Source: DAOTXK01 sp034435395
Lineage (GTDB): Bacteria > Chloroflexota > Anaerolineae > Aggregatilineales > Ch27
Direction: 5' to 3'
DNA: 6,615 nt
Assembly (NCBI GenBank): GCA_034435395.1
Contig: DAOTXK010000437.1
Coordinates: forward strand, 1 to 6,615
Within the stretch, counting starts at the first letter, position 1; every line of letters starts with the position of its first letter. The notes beneath the pieces were generated by a model. The model saw only the letters and a list, made by a program, of their open reading frames with translations, was not told the origin of the DNA and made no database searches. Below are positions 1 through 6,024 of the stretch, piece by piece. Both the position numbers and the translations under genes were made by a program.

Positions 1-2339
1 ATCTGGGCCTGGAACCCCGCCGCGTGGAAGACCTGGTTGAGCGAATGACGCGCGCCGGGCAGCGGACGGGCACGGAGCGGCTGGACCTCTCGCCGGGCAC
101 CAAGAAGGTGCTGGAGCTGGCCGTGGACGAAGCCCGCCGCCTGGGGCATCACTATATCGGGACCGAGCACCTGCTGCTGGGCCTCGTCCGCCAGCCGGAG
201 GGGGTGGCCATCGACGTGCTCAAGCGTCTCGGCATCAGCCCGGAAGAAATCAAGCGGCATACCCGGCGGGTGTTGCAGGAAAGCCCCACCACCACCTCCA
301 GCAGCCGCCGGGAAAACGCCCGCCCTGAACCCCGCAACCGCATCGGGCGCGGCGAGACCAAAACCCCGCTGGTGGACCAGCTGGCGACTGATCTGACGGA
401 AAAGGCGCGCAATGGCGAGCTGGACCCGGTCATCGGGCGGGAAACGGAAATCGAGCGCGTGATCCAGATCCTCAGCCGCCGCAACAAAAACAATCCGGCC
501 CTCATCGGCGAGCCGGGCGTCGGCAAGACCGCCATCGTCGAAGGGCTGGCCCAGCGTATTGTGCGAGGGGAGACTCCTCGCTCCCTGCAGGGCAAGCGCG
601 TCTTGCAGCTGGATGTGGGCAGCCTGGTGGCCGGGACGATGTACCGGGGCCAGTTTGAGGAGCGGCTCAAGCGGGTGATCGAGGAGCTGAAGTCGTCGGA
701 CAGCATCCTGTTTATCGACGAGGTACATATGCTGGTGGGCGCCGGGTCGGCGGGCAGCAGCGTCGACGCGGCCAATATCCTGAAACCGGCTCTGGCTCGC
801 GGGGAGCTACAATGCATCGGGGCGACCACCTTCGACGAATACCGGAAGCACATCGAAAGCGACGCCGCGCTGGAACGGCGCTTCCAGCCGGTGCATGTCG
901 ACGAGCCGACCATCGAAGAGACGATCCAGATTTTGCAGGGCATACGGCCCAACTTTGAGGAGCACCACAACCTGGAGATCACCAACGAGGCCATCGATGC
1001 CGCCGCCGTGCTCAGCGCCCGGTACGTCACCGACCGTTTTATGCCGGACAAGGCCATTGATCTCGTTGACGAGGGCGCGGCCCGGGTGCGCATGTACAAA
1101 AGCCCGGAGTCCATGCGCGTGCGTAATCTGGAAGCCCAGTTGGAACAACTCCGCGAAGACCTGCAATACAGCGAGGACTTCACGGAAGAAGAACTGGAGG
1201 AAAAACGGCGGGAAATCGCCGAACTGGAAGAGCGCCTGAGCGTGTTTCGCGCCCACTGGAACCCCGAAACCAACCGGGCCATGCTCAATGCTGAAGATGT
1301 GGCCGAAGTCGTCTCCATGCTGACCGGTATCCCGGTCACGCAGATCGCCAGCGAAGAGAGCGCCCGCCTGCTCCACATGGAGGAAGCGCTGCGCGCCCGG
1401 ATTGTCGGCCAGGACGAGGCGATTGAGACCATCAGCAAAGCGGTGCGCCGCGCCCGCGCGGGCCTTAAGGACCCCCGCCGCCCTATCGGCTCGTTCATCT
1501 TCCTGGGGCCGACCGGGGTGGGCAAAACCGAGCTGACCAAGGCGCTGGCCGAGTTCCTGTTTGGCAGCGAGGACGCCCTCATCCAGCTCGACATGAGCGA
1601 GTTCATGGAGCGGCACAACGTCGCCCGGCTGGTCGGCGCGCCGCCCGGCTACGTGGGGTACGAAGAGGCCGGGCAGCTCACCGAGGCCATCCGCCGCCGT
1701 CCTTACAGCATCGTGGTGTTCGACGAGATCGAAAAGGCCCATCCGGAAGCCTTTAACATGCTCCTCCAGATCATGGAGGAAGGGCATCTCAGCGATGCGC
1801 GCGGGCGCACGGTGGACTTCCGCAATGCCATCATCATCATGACCAGCAACATCGGCGCGGAGACGATCAAGAAGGGGCCGTCGTTGGGCTTCGGCGTGCC
1901 CCGGGAACAGAAGGCCGATGAGGAGAACAGTTACCAGGAAATGCGCAAGGTGCTGATGGATCAGCTCCGTCGCGCCTTCCGCCCGGAGTTCATCAACCGC
2001 CTGGACGGGGTTATCGTCTTCCGGGCGCTGACCCAGGAGGACATCACCCGCATCGTGGACCTGCGCCTGGATGAAGTGCGCGAGCGGGTGCTGGAGCATG
2101 CGCTGTTGCTGGATGTGACGCCTGCTGCCAGGGCTTTTCTGGCCGAGAAGGGCTACGACGCCGAGTACGGGGCGCGCCCCCTGCGGCGGGTCATCACCAA
2201 TCTGGTCGAGGATCGGCTGTCGGATGGCATCCTGGCCGGGGAATACCCGCTGGGCTCAACGGTGCAGATCGACTACGACGCCCAGGCGGGGGAGTTGACG
2301 TTCAAGGCAGTGGAGAGCGAGCCGGAGCCTTCTCCGTAA
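1..2339 (+). CDS. clpC: ATP-dependent Clp protease ATP-binding subunit ClpC (5' end outside window)
   Basis: This is an AAA+ unfoldase that threads substrate proteins into the ClpP peptidase in the cytoplasm. The frame is open from position 3, and the first visible residues (LGLEPRRVEDL) already lie inside the Clp_N domain, so the GTG at 24 is not the true start; the first Clp_N repeat lies upstream. Counting from that GTG, the second Clp_N repeat (GTEHLLLGLV) spans about 22-80, followed by a Ser/Thr/Arg linker at 86-112. AAA+ module 1 has Walker A GEPGVGKT at 162-169, Walker B ILFIDE at 228-233, pore loop MYRG at 206-209 and Arg-finger ERRF near 284-287. A short charged middle domain at about 365-405 favours ClpC over ClpB. 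Module 2 has Walker A GPTGVGKT at 495-502, pore loop GYVGY at 542-546, Walker B VVFDEIE at 564-570, sensor-1 TSN at 607-609 and sensor-2 GARPLRR at 716-722. LGF at 621-623 fits the ClpP-docking loop. All core ATPase motifs are intact. Any CtsR or McsAB neighbours would lie upstream, out of view. Confidence 0.96.
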   Translation, partial: LGLEPRRVEDLVERMTRAGQRTGTERLDLSPGTKKVLELAVDEARRLGHHYIGTEHLLLGLVRQPEGVAIDVLKRLGISPEEIKRHTRRVLQESPTTTSSSRRENARPEPRNRIGRGETKTPLVDQLATDLTEKARNGELDPVIGRETEIERVIQILSRRNKNNPALIGEPGVGKTAIVEGLAQRIVRGETPRSLQGKRVLQLDVGSLVAGTMYRGQFEERLKRVIEELKSSDSILFIDEVHMLVGAGSAGSSVDAANILKPALARGELQCIGATTFDEYRKHIESDAALERRFQPVHVDEPTIEETIQILQGIRPNFEEHHNLEITNEAIDAAAVLSARYVTDRFMPDKAIDLVDEGAARVRMYKSPESMRVRNLEAQLEQLREDLQYSEDFTEEELEEKRREIAELEERLSVFRAHWNPETNRAMLNAEDVAEVVSMLTGIPVTQIASEESARLLHMEEALRARIVGQDEAIETISKAVRRARAGLKDPRRPIGSFIFLGPTGVGKTELTKALAEFLFGSEDALIQLDMSEFMERHNVARLVGAPPGYVGYEEAGQLTEAIRRRPYSIVVFDEIEKAHPEAFNMLLQIMEEGHLSDARGRTVDFRNAIIIMTSNIGAETIKKGPSLGFGVPREQKADEENSYQEMRKVLMDQLRRAFRPEFINRLDGVIVFRALTQEDITRIVDLRLDEVRERVLEHALLLDVTPAARAFLAEKGYDAEYGARPLRRVITNLVEDRLSDGILAGEYPLGSTVQIDYDAQAGELTFKAVESEPEPSP

Positions 2340-2392
2340 GATGGTGATCGTCGCCCTGGCCGGGTGCTGCTTGCCGCCACGAACATCTACCG

Positions 2393-2420
2393 GACGCACC
2401 ACATCGGTGCGTCTTTTATT
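2393..2420 (+). terminator. Rho-independent terminator after clpC
   Basis: A perfect 8-bp stem, GACGCACC (2393-2400) with GGTGCGTC (2406-2413), encloses the 5-nt loop ACATC and is followed directly by TTTTATT (2414-2420). The hairpin starts 53 nt after the clpC stop codon. It is a textbook intrinsic terminator and separates clpC transcription from the downstream gene run. Confidence 0.88.
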
Positions 2421-2430
2421 CATTGGGGCC

Positions 2431-2462
2431 GGGCGGCCGCTCAGGTTTGCCGCCCAGCGGCC
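2431..2462 (+). promoter_or_regulatory. Two overlapping, mutually exclusive GC hairpins
   Basis: GGGCGGC (2431-2437) can pair with GCCGCCC (2449-2455). Alternatively GGCCGCT (2435-2441) can pair with AGCGGCC (2456-2462). Both stems are perfect 7-mers and share bases 2435-2437, so only one can form at a time. No U-run follows either stem, so neither is a terminator. The element lies between the clpC terminator and the next gene. It could be an attenuator-like switch if transcribed, a DNA-level operator, or chance pairing in GC-rich DNA. Confidence 0.35.
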
Positions 2463-2467
2463 AGCGG
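2454..2467 (+). repeat. Tandem 7-bp direct repeat CCAGCGG x2
   Basis: CCAGCGG occurs twice head-to-tail (2454-2460 and 2461-2467), about 34 bp upstream of a possible -10 hexamer. A short tandem repeat there could be a regulator binding site, but in GC-rich DNA it may be chance. It overlaps the right arm of the neighbouring hairpins. Confidence 0.4.
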
Positions 2468-2500
2468 TGGGTGAAAATAGCTGGGGAGTCTGATTTCGGC

Positions 2501-2506
2501 TAAAAT
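2501..2506 (+). promoter_or_regulatory. Possible -10 element for the downstream operon
   Basis: TAAAAT matches the sigma-70 -10 consensus TATAAT at five of six positions. It sits in the most A/T-rich part of the intergenic region and 47 bp ahead of the GTG start at 2553. No convincing -35 hexamer is found 16-18 bp upstream (the sequence there is around TAGCTG), and there is no TGn extension. A promoter is expected here because a terminator lies upstream, but this exact assignment is weak. Confidence 0.28.
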
Positions 2507-2552
2507 ACGGCATCACGATCGGCGCTTGTCTGGCATCACGGGATGAATCAGC

Positions 2553-3599
2553 GTGCAATTCTACTGGAGGCGACTTGATGGCCATCAAGCCATCTATCGC
2601 TATCAGTCGCAAATCGGCAGGGTGCCGCCTGATCCGTCGTCGATTCCCATCTTATTCCTGCTATCGCCCCCCCCAGACATGGGGAATCCGCTGGCCGGGA
2701 TGTTCCGGGCCGATGGCTTCACCGAGATTTATGCCTACCCGGTGACGGATGTCAGCAATGAAGCGGCGCTGGAGCTGGCCGACAGTGTCGAGCAACTGAT
2801 GGCGATGTATCATCCGCACCAGGCGCGCCTGATTCTGGTGGGCTGCGCCAGGGGAGGGATACTGGGGCGGCGCTATGTCATGCTGGGCGGGTACGAGCGG
2901 GTGGCCTTCCTGTTTACGATGGGCAGTTCGCATCGTTACAGCCAGCTCGCCTATCTGCGGGGCACGATCTTTGAGCCGCGCGACGGCGCGGATGAGCCGC
3001 CACCCGTGGCGGCACCGGCGCTGGATAAGACCATTCAGGTGAACATCTACAGCGAGCTGTCAGCGGAAGGGGCGGACCGCGTGGGGTACGGGGCGCACCT
3101 GCCGGACGCGGCCAACATGGCCCTGCCGGTAGGGGCAGAGGCGCTGTGCCGGGATGTGCTGACCTACCATGCCATACGGCAGTATTTGCAGGGCGCGCTG
3201 TGGGTGGTGACCGTTCGCCTGCAAAGCCTGGAGATGCAGGGCCCCCCCCAGGAGACGATCACCGGCCCGTTCTGTTTTGAGGTGAACGGCTGGCGCGCGC
3301 CCTTTGACGGCGTGTTCCGCGTGCCGACCGGCCAGCGGTTTGAGTTTGATCCGGCGCGTACCTTGCTGGGGACCATCATCTTCCCGCTGACCCAGATGGG
3401 GCGGGCGGTGGATATCGACTTCCGGCTGAAGGATTTGTCGCCGCCCAGCAGCCGGCGGCGCAAGCGCTTTACCTCCTTACATACCCCATTGCGCGAGGGG
3501 GTGGTTAGCGAGCACCGGCTGCAGGACAGCCTGGGTTCTGAGGTCGGCATCCAGGTCTGTTGCGACCGTCCGGTTCCCTTGTTAAAAGACCAGCCATGA
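2553..3599 (+). CDS. Lipase-like alpha/beta-hydrolase-fold protein lacking the catalytic Ser (putative pseudoenzyme)
   Basis: This 348-residue protein has no signal peptide or membrane segment. Residues 31-215 follow the pattern of bacterial triacylglycerol lipase/esterase proteins. PILFLLSP (32-39) is at the place of the usual strand ending in His-Gly, LILVGCARGG (93-102) at LxLVGHSMGG, YERVAFLFTMGSSH (114-127) at the VxxLVTLGTPH strand, and VNIYSELS (163-170) at the strand before the catalytic Asp. The nucleophile elbow reads G-C-A-R-G, so Ala99 replaces Ser. The oxyanion HG is S-P-P, and the region expected to carry the catalytic His reads VGAEAL. Hydrolase activity is therefore unlikely. 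Residues 216-292 form a strand-rich unit of unknown type, followed by an Arg-rich tail. GTG 2553 is the only start codon between the in-frame stop at 2544 and the first conserved-looking strand; its ribosome binding site (GGGA at 2540) is poor. The gene overlaps the next by ATGA. The fold call rests on motif order and is moderately sure. Confidence 0.72.
   Translation: MQFYWRRLDGHQAIYRYQSQIGRVPPDPSSIPILFLLSPPPDMGNPLAGMFRADGFTEIYAYPVTDVSNEAALELADSVEQLMAMYHPHQARLILVGCARGGILGRRYVMLGGYERVAFLFTMGSSHRYSQLAYLRGTIFEPRDGADEPPPVAAPALDKTIQVNIYSELSAEGADRVGYGAHLPDAANMALPVGAEALCRDVLTYHAIRQYLQGALWVVTVRLQSLEMQGPPQETITGPFCFEVNGWRAPFDGVFRVPTGQRFEFDPARTLLGTIIFPLTQMGRAVDIDFRLKDLSPPSSRRRKRFTSLHTPLREGVVSEHRLQDSLGSEVGIQVCCDRPVPLLKDQP
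2667..2674 (+). repeat. C8 homopolymer tract inside the lipase-like gene
   Basis: Eight consecutive C encode part of Ser-Pro-Pro-Pro (residues 38-41). Such tracts are slippage-prone in replication and in sequencing. The reading frame on both sides looks coding in the annotated frame, so no error is indicated here. Confidence 0.6.
3242..3249 (+). repeat. Second C8 homopolymer tract in the same gene
   Basis: Eight consecutive C encode the Gly-Pro-Pro-Gln stretch at residues 230-233, between the hydrolase-like domain and the C-terminal strand-rich unit. Loss or gain of one C would truncate or alter the protein from this point. Confidence 0.6.
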
Positions 3600-3601
3600 T
3601 G
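3596..3601 (+). promoter_or_regulatory. ATGATG stop-start overlap (translational coupling)
   Basis: The stop codon TGA (3597-3599) of the lipase-like gene is embedded in ATGATG. Start codons at 3596 (ATGA overlap) and 3599 (TGATG overlap) both suit termination-reinitiation. The preceding 20 bases contain no AGGAGG-like site, so ribosomes probably arrive from the upstream gene. This would keep the two products in a linked ratio. Confidence 0.7.
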
Positions 3602-5995
3602 GACGAGCTTGAAGCGTTGGTCAGCCATCTCTATATCGTGGGGGGCCGCCCCATCAGCGCCCCGCCGCCGGGGGCGCTGGTGCAGTTGGCCCCCCGGCGC
3701 GCCCCACGGGGCCGCGAGCGAGATGCGTTTTTCGCGCTTGTCCTGCCGTCGGCGCAGGCCCCGGCCACTGCCGTCTTTTATGAGCGGATGGCCCAGCTGG
3801 CGGCTGATCGGTACTTCGCCAGCGCTGGCGGGGTGACGGCTGGTTTGCGGGAAGTGCTGATGTCCATCAACCGGGACCTTTACCAGCACAACCAGCAACA
3901 TCCTAACCGCCCTTTCTACGCGGATATGGTATGCCTGGTCCTGCGCCAGCGCGACCTCTACATCGCCCGGTCGGATGGTGGGCTGGCGTTGTTGTGGCAG
4001 GAAGGGGCTTTGGAGACGTGCCCCTATGATCTGCAGGACCCGGACCTGATCAACGGGCAGCCGCTGGGTTACGGGCCGGAGCCTGAGATCAAGCTGGCGC
4101 ATTACCAGGGCGGGCCGGGGGACCTGGTCGCTTTGAGCAGCGCCAGCCTGGTCGAAATCCCGGTGGCGGCGCTGACCTCGGCTGGGGTCAGGGGGGATGT
4201 GCAGGCCACGGTGGAGCGGCTGAAACGGCACAATCTGGCGACGGCCACCGCGCTTGTCCTGCAACTGATCCCGCCGGACATGCCCGACTCGGCCCTGATG
4301 GCGGAAGGGCGGGCGGATCAGCCAGCCAGGCCGACCGTCACGCCTGATGAAACCGGGCGGGCGGAAGCCGGTCGACCGGTCGCCCCGCCAGCCCTGTCCA
4401 CCGCTGGCCCCCGGCCAGGATTCAGTGAGTCGGCGGCGAAAGCAGCCCCCGCTGTCGAGGCCGCGCCTGGCGGGCGGTTCTGGCGACGCGGGGGGCGGGC
4501 CGATGCCGCCGGGCAGCGGGCCGCTCCTCCTGGGACTGCCGCTCAGCCGGGCAGGTCACTGGCCTCCCGCCTCCGGGCGTTGGCGCGGGGCGGTAAATCG
4601 GGACAGCCGTCGTTCAGCCAGACGGCCTCGGCTGCCGGTCCGAAAGTGGCCGAGCTGCGGGTGAGGAGCCGGAGCGCCGTGTTGCGACTGGGCGAGCGCC
4701 TTTTGCTGCTGCTGCGGCGCGGCCTGCTGCGGCTGTCGGCCTTTTCGGGATCGCTCCGCCGCCTGCTGGACAAGGTGTTGCCGGAGCCGGAACCCGGCAA
4801 GCCGCCGTCCCTGCCCACGCCCATCGCTGCCGGCGCGGCCATGTTGATCCCGCTGGCGGTGGTGCTGCTGGTGGTGGCTCTGGCGTTGAGCACCCGCGAC
4901 GAAACCGCCTTTGAGCGCTGTCTTTCCCAGGCCCAGGAAGCAGCAGGCGCGGCGCGCCTGATCAATCAGAACAGTCCCGAACGGGCGCAGCAGGCATGGT
5001 TCGACGTGATGGAAGTGGTCAACCAGTGTATGCCGCGCCGCCCGGAAGACCCGGCGCTCCAGGCCCTCTACCAGGAGGCCCAGAGCCGGCTGGACGAGTT
5101 CGCGGGCGTTTCCCGCTGCCCGATGACGCCGCTCCGCCGTTACGAGCCGGGGACGCGCCACCTGCGGGGGCCGGTGCTGCAAGGCGGGGTTAATCTGTAT
5201 GTGCTGGACACCGTGCGCAGCACCATCTACCAGGAGACGCTCAACAGCGTGGGCAACGCCCTGGTCCGCGACAGTGCGATCATCGTGCAGGATGGCTCGG
5301 CCATCGGGCAGTTTGTCATCCGCGATCTGGTGGATATCGCCTGGCTGACGGAGGGGGGCGTGGCCCGGCGCAGCGCCCTGGTCGCCCTGGATAAAAACGG
5401 CGTGCTACTCTCCTATTCGCCGACCTTCCCCCCGGCTACGGCGCAGGCCCTGGTCGGCGCGGATCGCTGGGTCAACCCGGTTGCCATTGATACCTGGCAG
5501 GGGCGGCTCTACATCCTGGACTCAGGGGCCAACCAGATATGGCGCTACCAGCCGTCCGGCGGTGAGTATCCCGGCGGGCCGGAGGAGTATTTCGTTGGCA
5601 ATGCGCGCCCGGACCTGTCCAGCGCGGTCGATTTTGCCATCGACCAGACGGGCAACGTGTATGTGCTGCTCAGCGACGGCTCTATCCTCAAGTATTACGC
5701 CGGGGAGCAACAATTTTTCCAGTTCGCCAATCTGCCCAGTGGCGGTGTGGGTCGCCTGGGCAGCGCCAACGCCATGCACCTGGACATCGGATTGATCTCG
5801 CCTGGCTTCTACGTGATGGATGCCGCCCACCAGATTTTTTATGAAACCACCCTCGGGGGCACATTCATCCGCAGTTATCGCGCGCCGGCTGGCACCAGCT
5901 TCCGCGATCTGAGTGGCATCACGGTTGACGATTCCGCGACCAACATGTACGTGCTGGCACGGGACACGCTCTACCACATCCAGAAATGCGACTGA
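3596..5995 (+). CDS. Membrane-anchored protein: degenerate PP2C-like domain, one TM helix, six-bladed beta-propeller
   Basis: ATG 3596 gives 799 residues and a 4-bp ATGA overlap with the previous stop. ATG 3599 is equally possible, and neither has a Shine-Dalgarno sequence, so translation is probably coupled. Residues 7-226 resemble a PP2C/SpoIIE phosphatase: FFALVLPSA (45-53) sits where FVVADGMGG is expected, DLYIARSDGGLALL (120-133) at LxxAxxGDSRAYL, GDLVALSSASL (175-185) at GDxLLLCSDGL, and NLATATALVLQ (213-223) at the last strand. The metal-binding Asp positions are Leu/Pro, Ala183 and Ala/Thr, so activity is unlikely. Residues 238-349 are an Ala/Pro/Gly linker, and 350-394 are Leu/Arg-rich helices. 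Residues 408-432 form a single TM segment; the Arg-rich side before it predicts a cytoplasmic N-terminus. A helical stalk (435-504) leads to six propeller blades at about 530-551, 575-610, 625-653, 676-712, 724-762 and 769-798, with blade phrases such as GRLYILDSG and GNVYVLLSDG. The ligand is unknown. Confidence 0.8.
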   Translation: MMDELEALVSHLYIVGGRPISAPPPGALVQLAPRRAPRGRERDAFFALVLPSAQAPATAVFYERMAQLAADRYFASAGGVTAGLREVLMSINRDLYQHNQQHPNRPFYADMVCLVLRQRDLYIARSDGGLALLWQEGALETCPYDLQDPDLINGQPLGYGPEPEIKLAHYQGGPGDLVALSSASLVEIPVAALTSAGVRGDVQATVERLKRHNLATATALVLQLIPPDMPDSALMAEGRADQPARPTVTPDETGRAEAGRPVAPPALSTAGPRPGFSESAAKAAPAVEAAPGGRFWRRGGRADAAGQRAAPPGTAAQPGRSLASRLRALARGGKSGQPSFSQTASAAGPKVAELRVRSRSAVLRLGERLLLLLRRGLLRLSAFSGSLRRLLDKVLPEPEPGKPPSLPTPIAAGAAMLIPLAVVLLVVALALSTRDETAFERCLSQAQEAAGAARLINQNSPERAQQAWFDVMEVVNQCMPRRPEDPALQALYQEAQSRLDEFAGVSRCPMTPLRRYEPGTRHLRGPVLQGGVNLYVLDTVRSTIYQETLNSVGNALVRDSAIIVQDGSAIGQFVIRDLVDIAWLTEGGVARRSALVALDKNGVLLSYSPTFPPATAQALVGADRWVNPVAIDTWQGRLYILDSGANQIWRYQPSGGEYPGGPEEYFVGNARPDLSSAVDFAIDQTGNVYVLLSDGSILKYYAGEQQFFQFANLPSGGVGRLGSANAMHLDIGLISPGFYVMDAAHQIFYETTLGGTFIRSYRAPAGTSFRDLSGITVDDSATNMYVLARDTLYHIQKCD
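4817..4891 (+). other. Single transmembrane segment of the propeller protein
   Basis: Residues 408-432 run without a charged residue and are rich in Ala, Leu and Val (core LIPLAVVLLVVALAL). They are preceded by an Arg/Lys-rich region and followed by STRDETAFE. The charge bias puts the phosphatase-like domain inside and the propeller outside. Confidence 0.85.
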
Positions 5996-6024
5996 GCTTC
6001 CCCCTGGCAGAGGCTTGAAGGAAG

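Noticed and set aside
24..26. GTG at 24 as the clpC start
   Set aside because: The frame is open to the left edge and the upstream residues (LGLEPRR) continue the Clp_N domain; ClpC normally has two Clp_N repeats and only the second is visible here.
152..1618. Long open frame on the - strand (488 codons) opposite clpC
   Set aside because: It is a Ser/Arg-rich shadow of the clpC coding frame in GC-rich DNA, with no recognisable domain. The + strand ClpC is unmistakable across the same bases.
807..2099. Second long open frame on the - strand (430 codons) opposite clpC
   Set aside because: His/Gln/Ala-rich composition typical of an antisense shadow, no ribosome binding logic, and fully covered by conserved ClpC motifs.
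3560..3595. TTG at 3560 as an earlier start of the propeller gene
   Set aside because: It would add 12 residues inside the preceding gene with no Shine-Dalgarno site, while ATG 3596/3599 gives the classic ATGA/TGATG overlap.
3164..4264. 366-codon open frame on the - strand
   Set aside because: It spans the junction of two coupled + strand genes, is rich in Arg, Gln and Pro, and shows no domain pattern.
4347..4664. 105-codon + strand frame within the linker of the propeller gene
   Set aside because: It is an alternative-frame reading of the GC-rich Ala/Pro linker, with no start signal or conserved features.
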